Assembly: GCA_002839335.1 (NCBI GenBank)
Contig: PGXU01000012.1
Location: forward strand, 1-64,000
Reading direction: 5' to 3'
Source: Spirochaetae bacterium HGW-Spirochaetae-4
GTDB lineage: Bacteria; Spirochaetota; Spirochaetia; Sphaerochaetales; Sphaerochaetaceae
DNA: 64,000 nucleotides
Both the position numbers and the translations under genes were made by a program. The notes beneath the pieces were generated by a model. It was not told where the DNA came from. It worked only from the letters and a program-made list of their open reading frames with translations, and ran no database searches. Shown one piece after another: positions 8,595 through 17,768 of this stretch. Numbering within the stretch: the first letter of the stretch is position 1; the number at the start of each line of letters is the position of its first letter.

Positions 8595-9215
8595 ATGAAA
8601 AAGCACGTGATGCTTGCATTGCTGATTTTGTTTCTTGGTTCGTCGTTCGTATTCGCTGGAGCTTTCGGTGCTGGCGTGAGCGCTGGTGGAAGTTTGTCGT
8701 TTGTTGATTCTACTTCAACAGATACTGAAGGAACACCGCGTTATGGTTTCACCGGTGGTGTTTTTGGCGAATTTGCCTTCTATTCGATTGAAAATGTGGT
8801 TGACTTCTCGGCCCAGCCAGGTGTCTATTACGCCATGAAAGGTTATAACCAAACTGCACCGTCAGAAGTTGAAGCTGTCATCAACTACATTGAAATTCCA
8901 GTGTTGTTGAAAGCGAGTGTGCCATTGAACCTCCCAGTTCAGCCCTATATCTTGGTTGGTCCCGCTCTCAGTGTTAAGTTGAATTCTGAATGGACCCCCA
9001 ATGCATTGGAAGGGGCTTCGGAACTTAATGAAGAACTGACTCTTCTTGATTACGGTATAGTGATGGGTGCTGGTGTTGATCTTGACATGGGTATTTCTAT
9101 CGATGCCCGTTTTAATTTGGGTTTGAGCCAAATCACAAAGGGGAGCACATACTTGGAAACACAAGAAATGAAGAACCGCTACGTTTCTCTCATGGTCAGC
9201 TACAACATCCTGTAG
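8595..9215 (+). CDS. outer-membrane beta-barrel protein (PorT/OMP beta-barrel family)
   Basis: 206 aa starting MKKHVMLALLILFLGSSFVFAG, a cleavable signal peptide. The rest alternates short hydrophobic beta strands with Gly/Asp turns (FGAGVSAGGSLSFVD, YGFTGGVFGEFAFYSI, QPGVYYAMKGYNQ), and the protein ends in YVSLMVSYNIL, an aromatic-rich last strand. This is the small 8-strand barrel type often annotated as outer membrane protein beta-barrel domain. The start at 8595 (AAGGAGG, 7 nt) is far better than the track start at 8475. It is followed by a terminator, so it is monocistronic. The ligand or role is unknown. Confidence 0.85.
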   Translation: MKKHVMLALLILFLGSSFVFAGAFGAGVSAGGSLSFVDSTSTDTEGTPRYGFTGGVFGEFAFYSIENVVDFSAQPGVYYAMKGYNQTAPSEVEAVINYIEIPVLLKASVPLNLPVQPYILVGPALSVKLNSEWTPNALEGASELNEELTLLDYGIVMGAGVDLDMGISIDARFNLGLSQITKGSTYLETQEMKNRYVSLMVSYNIL

Positions 9216-9238
9216 TTCTAGTTTCCTTACTTGCATAC

Positions 9239-9274
9239 AAGGCCATCGTGGAGCAATCCGCGGTGGCCTTTTCC
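9239..9274 (+). terminator. intrinsic terminator after the outer-membrane protein gene
   Basis: A stem of about 13 bp, aaggccatcgtgg / ccgcggtggcctt, with two G-T pairs and loop agcaat, followed by a short T-rich tail. Confidence 0.75.
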
Positions 9275-9355
9275 ATCTGTCCATATCCCCTTGACAGTCG
9301 TCGGCAAGTTGGACCAGACTTGCCGTTGCACCCTTTGGGGCATGTGGAGGAAGCG

Positions 9356-10720
9356 ATGGTCGATATCGGTGGAAAGCGGATATATGTGGAGAATCTCGGT
9401 TGCGCGAAAAATCAGGTCGATGCCGAAATCATGGTCAATGAATTGGTCGAGGCCGGCTGTATCGCAGTCGAGAATGCAGACGATGCCGATGTCATATTGG
9501 TCAACACGTGCGGATTCATCGAATCGGCCCGTGCCGAATCGGTGGAGACTTTCTTTGGCTTGCGCGAGCAGTATCCTAATGCCAAGGTTGTCATGACCGG
9601 GTGTCTTTCCCAGCGCTACGGCAAGGAACTGGAGAAGGAACTGACCGAAGCCGACGGCATATTCGGGAACAGGGACCTGAGCCATATCACCACGTTGGTA
9701 CGCCGGATCTATGCCGGCGAGCGGGCTATCGATCTGCCGGCGTATCCCCTGATCACCGAAGAGAGCGACAAGCGGGGCAAGTTGTTCAATTTCCCCGGCA
9801 GTGCATATCTGAAGATATCCGAAGGTTGCAACCACCGGTGCCGATACTGCGCCATTCCCGTAATCCGGGGCAATCTGCGCAGCCGTCCGTCCGATGCGAT
9901 TATCGAAGACGCGAAACGGCTCATCGGCAGCGGAATCAAGGAATTGAACCTGATTGCGCAGGACCTGGCCGCATACGGTACCGACCAGGGAGACAATACT
10001 TCGAAATTCCTTGAACTGCTGCAGGCTCTGGCGGCATTGGAAGGCGATTTCCGCCTCCGTATGCTCTATATCCATCCCGATGCCTTTCCTGCCGAGCTCC
10101 CTGCCTTGGTTGCCGCGACACCCAAGATCATTCCCTACTTCGATATCCCCTTCCAACATGCCCACCCCGATGTATTGCGGCCTATGGGTAGGATGGGGGA
10201 TCGCGAAACCTATCTGGAATTGATCGCATCGATTAGGGCAGTGGTGCCCGACGCTACATTGCGATCCACATTCATGCTCGGCTTCACAGGAGAAACGCCG
10301 GAGACCGTCATGGAACTACAGCGGTTTGTCAAGGAAGCCCAACTCGATTGGGTCGGCTCGTTCGTCTACTCCCGGGAAGAGGATACTCCTGCCTACAAGG
10401 ACCGGACTGCGGCCGAACACAAGACTATTAGCAAAAAGGCAGCGAAGTGGCAGAAGGAGCTTGAGGCTATCCAGGAACCCATAACCGCGCAGCGCTTGCA
10501 GCGGTTTGTGGGAACCGTGCAGGATGTCCTGATCGAAGAACTGGTGGAGGGCGAGGATCTTGCGATCGGAAGGACACCCCACCAAGCTCCCGAGGTCGAC
10601 GGCTTGACAGTGGTCATGGGACGGAGCCTTGTTCCCGGAGAAATCGTACGATGTGGTATCTCCCGTGTGAACGGGATTGACCTGGAGGCGATTCCGGTCG
10701 GTTCGGAGGGATCCCGGTGA
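9356..10720 (+). CDS. rimO: ribosomal protein uS12 methylthiotransferase RimO
   Basis: A radical-SAM enzyme that methylthiolates the conserved Asp of ribosomal protein S12. Order of parts: N-terminal UPF0004 domain with ENLGCAKNQVDAE (residues 11-23) and further Cys for the auxiliary 4Fe-4S cluster; radical-SAM motif CNHRCRYC near residue 158; ELNLIAQDLAAYG and YFDIPFQHAHPDVLRPM, which fit RimO better than MiaB; and a C-terminal TRAM domain. The start at 9356 follows GGAGG; the track ORF begins 108 nt earlier inside the preceding terminator. 454 aa, full length. Its last four bases overlap uvrD (GTGA), so the two are translationally coupled. Confidence 0.93.
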   Translation: MVDIGGKRIYVENLGCAKNQVDAEIMVNELVEAGCIAVENADDADVILVNTCGFIESARAESVETFFGLREQYPNAKVVMTGCLSQRYGKELEKELTEADGIFGNRDLSHITTLVRRIYAGERAIDLPAYPLITEESDKRGKLFNFPGSAYLKISEGCNHRCRYCAIPVIRGNLRSRPSDAIIEDAKRLIGSGIKELNLIAQDLAAYGTDQGDNTSKFLELLQALAALEGDFRLRMLYIHPDAFPAELPALVAATPKIIPYFDIPFQHAHPDVLRPMGRMGDRETYLELIASIRAVVPDATLRSTFMLGFTGETPETVMELQRFVKEAQLDWVGSFVYSREEDTPAYKDRTAAEHKTISKKAAKWQKELEAIQEPITAQRLQRFVGTVQDVLIEELVEGEDLAIGRTPHQAPEVDGLTVVMGRSLVPGEIVRCGISRVNGIDLEAIPVGSEGSR

Positions 10721-12981
10721 GTCGTATCGATACGTATCTGAATGAACTGAACGAACCCCAACGTGAGGCTGTATTGGAAAATAGCCGGCCCCTGCTGGTA
10801 CTTGCCGGAGCAGGGTCGGGCAAGACACGCGTCATCACGACCAAAATCGCCTATGCTGTGGAAGTCCTTGGACTCCGGCCTTGGGAAATTTTGGCTGTGA
10901 CCTTTACCAACCGTGCCGCGAAAGAGATGAAGGATCGCGTCACCGACATGCTCGAGGGTATCGATGTGTCGGACATGCAGATCAGAACGTTCCACTCGTT
11001 CGGGGCCTGGTTGTTGCGCCGGTATGGCAGCAGCATCGGTCTGAGCAACACCTTCAGCATCTACGACGACGAGGATTCCCTGTCGGTGCTCGCCTCCTGT
11101 TATCCCGAGAGCAAGAAGGCGGAACTGTCACCCGTGGCTAAGGCCATTTCGTTGGCAAAGGATATGGGATTGGATCCCGAAAGCCCCGAATTGGCTGATT
11201 TCAGACGCGACCACGTGTTCCGCAAGCAGTTCGCCGATTATGAGAAGAAGTTGCGGCAAGTGGGGAATGTGGACTTCGCCGATCTCATCGGTCGGTCCAT
11301 CGAGTTGATCGAATCGGACAAGCAGGTCGCCGCCATGGTGCACCGAAGGTTCAAGATGGTGCTGGTCGACGAATATCAGGACTCGAACATGTCGCAATTC
11401 AAGTTGCTCAAGTCGCTGGTCGGACCACACACGTTCGTATGCGTTGTCGGTGACGATGACCAGAGCATCTACCGTTTCCGCGGGGCCGAGGTCGAGAATA
11501 TCCTTTCGTTCCCCGATGTCTATCCCAATACACGGGTAGTGAAGCTCGAACAAAACTACCGGTCCACGAAGAACATTTTAGCACTTGCCAGCAAGGTCAT
11601 CTCCCGCAATACCGGGCGACACCCGAAGACATTGTGGACCGACAAGGACGGGGGCGAGCCGTGCAAGCTCATCCATGTCTCGGATGAACGGGCCGAAGCA
11701 TTGCGTGTGGCTATGGAATTGCGCAGGAACGGCAAGTATGACGATGCGGCGGTCCTGTACCGCACCAATGCCCAGTCGGTGGCTTTCGAGACGCTGTTCA
11801 CCCAGTCGGGAATTCCCTACAAGGTGATTGGAGCACTGCGATTCTATGATCGGGAGGAGATAAAGGATGCCCTTGCGCTTCTCTATATCCTCATGAACCG
11901 CAACGATGAAGTCAATTTCAAGCGGATGGTGAACAAGCCCACACGGGGTCTCGGGGGAGTGTCCATCGACAAGGTCCTCGACGTGGCCTTTAGTCGTTCA
12001 TGTGATCTGATCACCGCCTTGCACACCTCGGTCGAGGAAGGCCTCCTTACCGGAAAGGCCGCGACCGGAGCGGCCAAGTTCGCCTCGTTGTTCGATGGGG
12101 CCGAGCTGAAACTGCAGGAAAGCAACTCCGAAGCCTTGCGGTACCTGCTGGAGGAATCGGGAGTGGTAGAGCATTTCAAGGAACAGGATATCCGCAACAA
12201 GACCGATAAGACGGACAACCTCGGAACCTTGGTCTCAACCGTCGGGGAATATCCTGCGGGCAAGGAAGGCTTGGGATTGTTCCTCGAGTCCTTGATGCTC
12301 GATCCGACCATGATCGGCCACAAGGACCCGTCGGACAAGGCCGGCGTATCCCTCATAACCATGCACAATACGAAGGGGCTGGAATTCGACCGTGTGTTTA
12401 TCACAGGATTGGAAGAGGGGGTATTCCCCGGCAGGTCGAGTGAAAGCGATGCCGATATCGAGGAAGAGCGCCGCATCTTCTATGTGGCGATCACACGGGC
12501 CCGCAAGGAGGTGTTCCTGCTTGCCTGTAGCCGTAGGACCATGTGGGGCAAGACCGCCTATCAGACTCCATCGCGATTTCTCCAGGAGATTCCCAGGGAT
12601 CTGGTGGAGACCGAGGGAGCCAAACGGGAGTCTTCGGTATTCTCTGCCGGTTACGGAGGATTCGGGGCATTGGATGCCAAACGCATGCGTGGCGATGCCT
12701 ATAGTCCCGCAGTTCGGAAGGGGACCGGTCGCAATGCGAATATCATCCTCTCTCCGGTGAAGGATTTCACTTCCAAAGGTGTTCAGTCGAACTCGGCTGG
12801 GGATGCAAGCGGGGCGTTTTCCTTGGGTGATAGGGTGTATCACGATGCGTTCGGAGAGGGTGAGGTCCAGGGTATCAAGACGATCCGGGGGAAGGAGATG
12901 GTGGATGTTCGGTTCGCGACCGGCAAGATCTCCACGTTCTTTTCCGACAAGGCTCCGCTTGAGAAATTGGCCCGTGACTGA
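10717..12981 (+). CDS. UvrD/PcrA-type superfamily 1A DNA helicase
   Basis: A 3'-5' DNA helicase for repair and recombination. Motif order is complete: Q-motif LNEPQREAV, GAGSGKTRVIT (Walker A, near residue 30), VTFTNRAAKEM, VDEYQDSN (motif II, DExx), GDDDQSIYRFRGA (III), QNYRST (IV), TMHNTKGLEFDRVFI (V) and VAITRARKEVFL (VI). The C-terminus carries the small Tudor-like domain found in PcrA (GDRVYHDAFGEGEV ... DVRFATGKISTFF), which binds RNA polymerase in studied homologues. Starts at GTG 10717, overlapping the rimO stop by 4 nt. 754 aa, typical; PcrA or UvrD naming cannot be settled from sequence alone. Confidence 0.93.
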   Translation: MSRIDTYLNELNEPQREAVLENSRPLLVLAGAGSGKTRVITTKIAYAVEVLGLRPWEILAVTFTNRAAKEMKDRVTDMLEGIDVSDMQIRTFHSFGAWLLRRYGSSIGLSNTFSIYDDEDSLSVLASCYPESKKAELSPVAKAISLAKDMGLDPESPELADFRRDHVFRKQFADYEKKLRQVGNVDFADLIGRSIELIESDKQVAAMVHRRFKMVLVDEYQDSNMSQFKLLKSLVGPHTFVCVVGDDDQSIYRFRGAEVENILSFPDVYPNTRVVKLEQNYRSTKNILALASKVISRNTGRHPKTLWTDKDGGEPCKLIHVSDERAEALRVAMELRRNGKYDDAAVLYRTNAQSVAFETLFTQSGIPYKVIGALRFYDREEIKDALALLYILMNRNDEVNFKRMVNKPTRGLGGVSIDKVLDVAFSRSCDLITALHTSVEEGLLTGKAATGAAKFASLFDGAELKLQESNSEALRYLLEESGVVEHFKEQDIRNKTDKTDNLGTLVSTVGEYPAGKEGLGLFLESLMLDPTMIGHKDPSDKAGVSLITMHNTKGLEFDRVFITGLEEGVFPGRSSESDADIEEERRIFYVAITRARKEVFLLACSRRTMWGKTAYQTPSRFLQEIPRDLVETEGAKRESSVFSAGYGGFGALDAKRMRGDAYSPAVRKGTGRNANIILSPVKDFTSKGVQSNSAGDASGAFSLGDRVYHDAFGEGEVQGIKTIRGKEMVDVRFATGKISTFFSDKAPLEKLARD

Positions 12982-12982
12982 T

Positions 12983-13828
12983 ATGATGCATTTCATGGGT
13001 AGACAAAACGACCTTCCTCCCTATACTATGCCTCTTGTCGTCCGTGCGCGTGAGTACCATTTGTACGATCGCGAAGGCAAACGATACATCGATTTTTTTC
13101 AGAACCATGGTAGGGCTATTCTGGGTCATAGGCCCGATGGAATATTACGTGCAATGAAAAGTACCGCTTCGCGTGGCCTTCTTGCCGAATATCCCTCGGT
13201 TTATCCCGGAAGGCTCGAAAAGATAGTGGAACAGTTGCTGCCCGGTTACCGCGTCGTCCGTCTGTATGACAGTCGACGGTATGCGGTGGAGGCTTTGCGA
13301 CAGGTGTTCGGTCCGGATGATGCTCCACTCGTCATCGCCGATCCTGCGCTTGCCGATATCGCCACCGGTCGAACCGTAGCCTTCTGGCGCCCCTTTCTTG
13401 CAGATGTTGAGGTCAATGCCGAGGTCCTCATCCCAATCCTTCCTTTCCCAGGGAATTTTATCTGCGAGATGGTTTGTGCCAAGGATCCGACGGTTGCCGA
13501 TCAGCTTCCTCCCTCGGACGCCATTTCTCCGCTGGTCATCGACCTGATGGTCAAGACAATTGGAGACTTGTTGTCGATGGATGAGAAGCAACGGAAGCGA
13601 TTTTTCCGAAAGACGTATCTGCATGCACTCATGCGGCGGACATGCGGTCCCTACTGCATGACGTCCTTGGATGATGCGGATTACCGGAAGTTCCATGCCG
13701 CGGCATTCGATGCAGGTGTGCTTCTTCCGCCGACGCAGGACGCGCCGATCATCATCCCTCCGGTGTTCACTGAGGGGGAGGTTGCCCGGTTTTTGCCGAT
13801 CGCCGAGGAGTTTCTTGGGAAAAGGTGA
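12983..13828 (+). CDS. truncated class-III aminotransferase-like protein, probably without PLP chemistry
   Basis: The N-terminus (VRAREYHLYDREGKRYIDFF ... ILGHRPDGILRAM) is the opening of a class-III aminotransferase such as glutamate-1-semialdehyde aminotransferase, and the C-terminus (AFDAGVLLPPTQDAPIIIPPVFTEGEVARFL) matches the end of that fold. Between them only about 200 residues remain, so at 281 aa it is about 150 residues shorter than the family. I cannot find the PLP-binding Lys motif. The start at 12983 lies 1 nt past the uvrD stop with no clear ribosome-binding site, so translation probably depends on coupling; 12986 and 12995 are other ATGs. It may be a decayed or repurposed paralogue. 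Confidence 0.6.
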   Translation: MMHFMGRQNDLPPYTMPLVVRAREYHLYDREGKRYIDFFQNHGRAILGHRPDGILRAMKSTASRGLLAEYPSVYPGRLEKIVEQLLPGYRVVRLYDSRRYAVEALRQVFGPDDAPLVIADPALADIATGRTVAFWRPFLADVEVNAEVLIPILPFPGNFICEMVCAKDPTVADQLPPSDAISPLVIDLMVKTIGDLLSMDEKQRKRFFRKTYLHALMRRTCGPYCMTSLDDADYRKFHAAAFDAGVLLPPTQDAPIIIPPVFTEGEVARFLPIAEEFLGKR

Positions 13829-13843
13829 ATCTATCGCCATGTA

Positions 13844-13872
13844 TTGACATACATTGGGAAAATGTGTAACTA
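13844..13872 (+). promoter_or_regulatory. promoter of rplM-rpsI
   Basis: A consensus TTGACA -35 (13844-13849) is followed after 17-18 nt by a weak -10 (TAACTAT around 13867-13873). It is the only good -35 in the gap upstream of rplM. Confidence 0.5.
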
Positions 13873-13900
13873 TACACCGCTGATTGCGGAATAATACGCG

Positions 13901-13919
13901 AGAGAGGTACGTCCTCTCT
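13901..13919 (+). promoter_or_regulatory. leader hairpin before rplM
   Basis: AGAGAGG-tacgt-CCTCTCT, a perfect 7-bp stem in the rplM leader 19 nt before the ATG. Ribosomal-protein operons often carry autoregulatory leaders, so this is a candidate, but no family consensus was checked. Confidence 0.35.
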
Positions 13920-13938
13920 TGAACATAGGGTTATGTAG

Positions 13939-14367
13939 ATGAAGACTATTTTTGTAAAACCGGCAACGATCGTAAAGAAATGGTATCTGATCGATGCTGA
14001 AGGAAAGGAATTGGGTCGTGTGGCAGTTGCTGCCGCGCGTATTCTTCGTGGCAAGAACAAGCCTGAGTATGTCCCTCACCAGGACATGGGCGACTTCGTT
14101 ATCGTCATCAATGCTGCGAAGGCCGCGTTGACCGGCAACAAGTACGAAGACAAGATGTATTACCGCCACTCCAATTACCCGGGTGGTTTGACTACAGAGT
14201 CGTATGCAGACATGGTAGTCCGCAAGCCGACCTTCCCGATGGAGCACGCTGTTAAAGGAATGCTTCCCAAGGGTGCATTGGGGAACAAGTTGTTCACCAA
14301 CATGAAAGTGTATGCGGGCGATGTCCATCCGCATGCGGCACAGCAACCCATCCAGGTGGAAATCTAA
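13939..14367 (+). CDS. rplM: 50S ribosomal protein L13 (uL13)
   Basis: Large-subunit ribosomal protein. It is recognised from WYLIDAEGKELGRVA near the start, LRGKNKPEYVPHQDMGDFV, the KMYYRHSNYPGGL segment and the C-terminal VKGMLPKGALGNKLF. 142 aa is the usual bacterial length. It is the first gene of the universal rplM-rpsI pair, with rpsI 15 nt downstream. The leader carries a short hairpin and no strong Shine-Dalgarno sequence. Confidence 0.97.
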   Translation: MKTIFVKPATIVKKWYLIDAEGKELGRVAVAAARILRGKNKPEYVPHQDMGDFVIVINAAKAALTGNKYEDKMYYRHSNYPGGLTTESYADMVVRKPTFPMEHAVKGMLPKGALGNKLFTNMKVYAGDVHPHAAQQPIQVEI

Positions 14368-14382
14368 GGCAGGAGCAGGAAA

Positions 14383-14799
14383 GTGGCAACTAAGAAAAGC
14401 GAGAAACAGAATGTGAATCTTGGACTCGGTACCGGTCGTCGCAAGACAGCCGTTGCCCGTGTATATCTTCGCGATGGCGAAGGCAAAATAACCATCAACG
14501 GCCGCAATGTGGACGAGTACTTCGGTAATCCCCTGTACGTCTACATGGTAAAGCAGCCACTTGATGTGACCGACAACATGAACAAGTTCGACTTGGTGAT
14601 CAACGTCAACGGCGGTGGTCCCACAGGTCAAGCCGGTGCTTGCCGTCATGGCATCGCACGTGCATTGGTCGCACACGACGAGGCCAATCGTCCGGTGCTC
14701 CATGCAAACGGGTTCATGACCCGAGACTCGCGCATGGTCGAGCGCAAGAAGTTCGGTCAGCCCGGAGCACGCCGCAAGTTCCAGTTCTCCAAGCGTTAA
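14383..14799 (+). CDS. rpsI: 30S ribosomal protein S9 (uS9)
   Basis: Small-subunit ribosomal protein whose C-terminal tail reaches the P-site tRNA. Motifs: [35 protein letters not shown], and the basic C-terminal tail ending [17 protein letters not shown]. 138 aa including a short N-terminal extension. It starts at GTG 14383 with AGGAGCAGGA upstream. The gene directly follows rplM and precedes recX by 15 nt. Confidence 0.97.
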   Translation: MATKKSEKQNVNLGLGTGRRKTAVARVYLRDGEGKITINGRNVDEYFGNPLYVYMVKQPLDVTDNMNKFDLVINVNGGGPTGQAGACRHGIARALVAHDEANRPVLHANGFMTRDSRMVERKKFGQPGARRKFQFSKR

Positions 14800-14814
14800 G
14801 CGCGGGGAGGTTGG

Positions 14815-15420
14815 ATGGCGTACGCCACCATACGGAGAGGAGCTTCGCAGGACGGTTATTTTGCCGTCCCTGTCGAGGGCTCCTCTTTTTTCATATCCCC
14901 AGGTCAACTTGCTCATTTTTCTTTGCATGACGGCCAGGAGCTTACCGAAGCGGAATTCAACACATTGCGCCAGCACCTGGTTGGCATGCGTTGCCGCCAA
15001 AAGGCCATGGATCTGTTGGCAATGCGGGAGCATGGGCGTAAGGAACTCGAATTGAAATTGCGTCGTAAGGAGTTTCCTTCCGACACCATCGCCGAACAGC
15101 TTGATCGGCTCGAGGAGGAAAACCTGCTCAGCGACCAACGGTTTGCCTTTCAGTTCATAGTTTCCAGGCAACGGAAAAATCCAGAGGGACGACATGTGCT
15201 GGTCCTGCGGCTCATGCAGCGCGGAATCGACCGCACCATTGCCGAATCAGTGGCTGGACAGTGGTTTTCGGACGAAGAGGCGGCACATGATGCCCTCCAC
15301 CGTGCGGCTGCGAGAAGTCTTCGCAAGAAGCAGGTAGACCATACCCAACTGAGAGCCGAGTTGTACAAGAAGGGTTTCACGGCAGCCGAAATCTCAAACT
15401 TCATGGATGAATTAAACTAG
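14815..15420 (+). CDS. recX: regulatory protein RecX
   Basis: Inhibitor of RecA filaments. The core is three-helix RecX repeats: REHGRKELELKLRRKEFPSDTIAEQL, LLSDQRFAFQFIVSRQRKNPEG and VLVLRLMQRGIDRTIAESV. The N-terminal part (GSSFFISPGQLAHFSLHDGQ) is the lead-in seen in many RecX proteins, so the ATG at 14815 with GGGGAGG upstream is credible. 201 aa. Its place behind rpsI is unusual, since recX more often follows recA. A strong intrinsic terminator lies inside its first 80 nt, so expression should depend on readthrough or on translation of the recX start. Confidence 0.88.
   Translation: MAYATIRRGASQDGYFAVPVEGSSFFISPGQLAHFSLHDGQELTEAEFNTLRQHLVGMRCRQKAMDLLAMREHGRKELELKLRRKEFPSDTIAEQLDRLEEENLLSDQRFAFQFIVSRQRKNPEGRHVLVLRLMQRGIDRTIAESVAGQWFSDEEAAHDALHRAAARSLRKKQVDHTQLRAELYKKGFTAAEISNFMDELN
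14836..14891 (+). terminator. intrinsic terminator inside the 5' end of recX (possible attenuator)
   Basis: The outer stem GAGGAGC (14837-14843) / GCTCCTC (14879-14885) encloses a second stem, GGACGG / CCGTCC, and is followed directly by TTTTTT (14886-14891). This is a textbook terminator after rplM-rpsI, yet it lies within the recX reading frame, where the T-run encodes Ser-Phe-Phe. Confidence 0.7.
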
Positions 15421-15498
15421 TATTTCCCTACGCCTTCACCAGGTTTTTTCAATCCCATGGAAGGGTAAAAATCCGTATGCTACAATAATACCGAGACT

Positions 15499-16278
15499 AT
15501 GGGAAAGGATTATTGTGAACAGGTATCGTTTCCTCCAATCAGAAAGGCAACCGTAGACCTTTTGTCCGTGGCCGTGCATAAGCATATGATTCATGGCATG
15601 ATCGAGGTCGATGTGACAGATTGCAGGTCCCGGTTTCGTGCGATGAGGACACAAGGCAAAGAGATCCCGTCCCTCACCAGTTATATCATATACTGCTGTG
15701 CGAAAGTCGTGTCCAAGGACAAGATGTTGCATGCATACCGTACACTGGGAAACCGTCTGGTCCTATTCGACGATGTCGATGTGAGTCTGCCTATAGAGAG
15801 ATCCGTTAATGGCCAACTTGAAGTTGTTCCCTCGATCGTTCGTGCGGCGAACAGCAAAACGGTCGGTGAGATCAGCAGGGAAATTGAACAGAGTAGGCAA
15901 CTTCCCATGCAAGGAAACGAGATGTTGAGAGGAATGCGGTTATTTCTTTTGATTCCCGGTGTGTTGCGACGACTACTGTTTCGTCTGATGGGACGGATGC
16001 CGCGAAGTCTGAAAGACAAATTCGGTACTGTAATGGTCACTTCTGTCGGCATGTTCGGACACGGTGCGGGATGGGGTTTTCCTATTGCGACCCATACATT
16101 GAATATTGCGATTGGAAGTATTGTCAAAAGGTTGGAGTTGGTCGGTGGTGGGGTCAAACAACGGGAATTCCTCTGTCTGACAGTGAGTTTCGATCACGAT
16201 ATCGTCGACGGGGCTCCTGCCGCCCGGTTCATTTATCGGTTGAAACGTATGGTCGAACGGTGTGAAGGGTTGGAGTGA
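15499..16278 (+). CDS. stand-alone 2-oxoacid dehydrogenase E2-type acyltransferase domain protein
   Basis: 259 aa that match only the C-terminal catalytic domain of dihydrolipoyl acyltransferases: an opening resembling RKxxA...SxxxIPH, a central VMVTSVGMFGHGAGWGFP, and the active-site region SFDHDIVDGAPAARF, which corresponds to the His-x-x-x-Asp-Gly motif (here DHDIVDG). There is no lipoyl domain, no peripheral-subunit-binding domain and no E1 or E3 gene nearby, so it is unlikely to serve a normal dehydrogenase complex. A chloramphenicol-acetyltransferase-like transfer to another acceptor is possible; that is inference. No Shine-Dalgarno is visible; TGcTACAAT (15478-15486) 12 nt upstream is a likely extended -10. 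Confidence 0.75.
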   Translation: MGKDYCEQVSFPPIRKATVDLLSVAVHKHMIHGMIEVDVTDCRSRFRAMRTQGKEIPSLTSYIIYCCAKVVSKDKMLHAYRTLGNRLVLFDDVDVSLPIERSVNGQLEVVPSIVRAANSKTVGEISREIEQSRQLPMQGNEMLRGMRLFLLIPGVLRRLLFRLMGRMPRSLKDKFGTVMVTSVGMFGHGAGWGFPIATHTLNIAIGSIVKRLELVGGGVKQREFLCLTVSFDHDIVDGAPAARFIYRLKRMVERCEGLE

Positions 16279-16307
16279 AAAAAGGCCACCCACCGAAGCG
16301 GGTAGCC
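16278..16307 (-). terminator. intrinsic terminator of eno
   Basis: On the minus strand ggctaccc / gggtggcc (8 bp, one G-T pair) with loop gcttcggt is followed by TTTTTT. It lies 38 nt past the eno stop and abuts the stop of the convergent E2-like gene. Confidence 0.85.
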
Positions 16308-16344
16308 GGAATCTCTAACGGTTCATCTTATAATCGCAGGATAA

Positions 16345-17655
<1,311 letters not shown>

Positions 17656-17675
17656 CTATGTAACGTTATGTACAA

Positions 17676-17704
17676 AATATCGTTGTTTTCGTATCGATTG
17701 TCAA
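17676..17704 (-). promoter_or_regulatory. eno promoter
   Basis: On the minus strand a TTGACA -35 (17704-17699), a 17-nt spacer and a GATATT -10 (17681-17676), about 32 nt before the eno ATG. Confidence 0.7.
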
Positions 17705-17733
17705 GGCGACAGGACTATTCGCGGACAAGTCCC

Positions 17734-17768
17734 TTTTCAAATGGGTATGGGGCATGTACACTGTGGGC
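17734..17768 (+). promoter_or_regulatory. promoter of the UPF0158 gene, leaderless layout
   Basis: TTTTCA (17734-17739), 17 nt, TACACT (17757-17762), then exactly 6 nt to the ATG at 17769. No Shine-Dalgarno is present. Confidence 0.5.
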
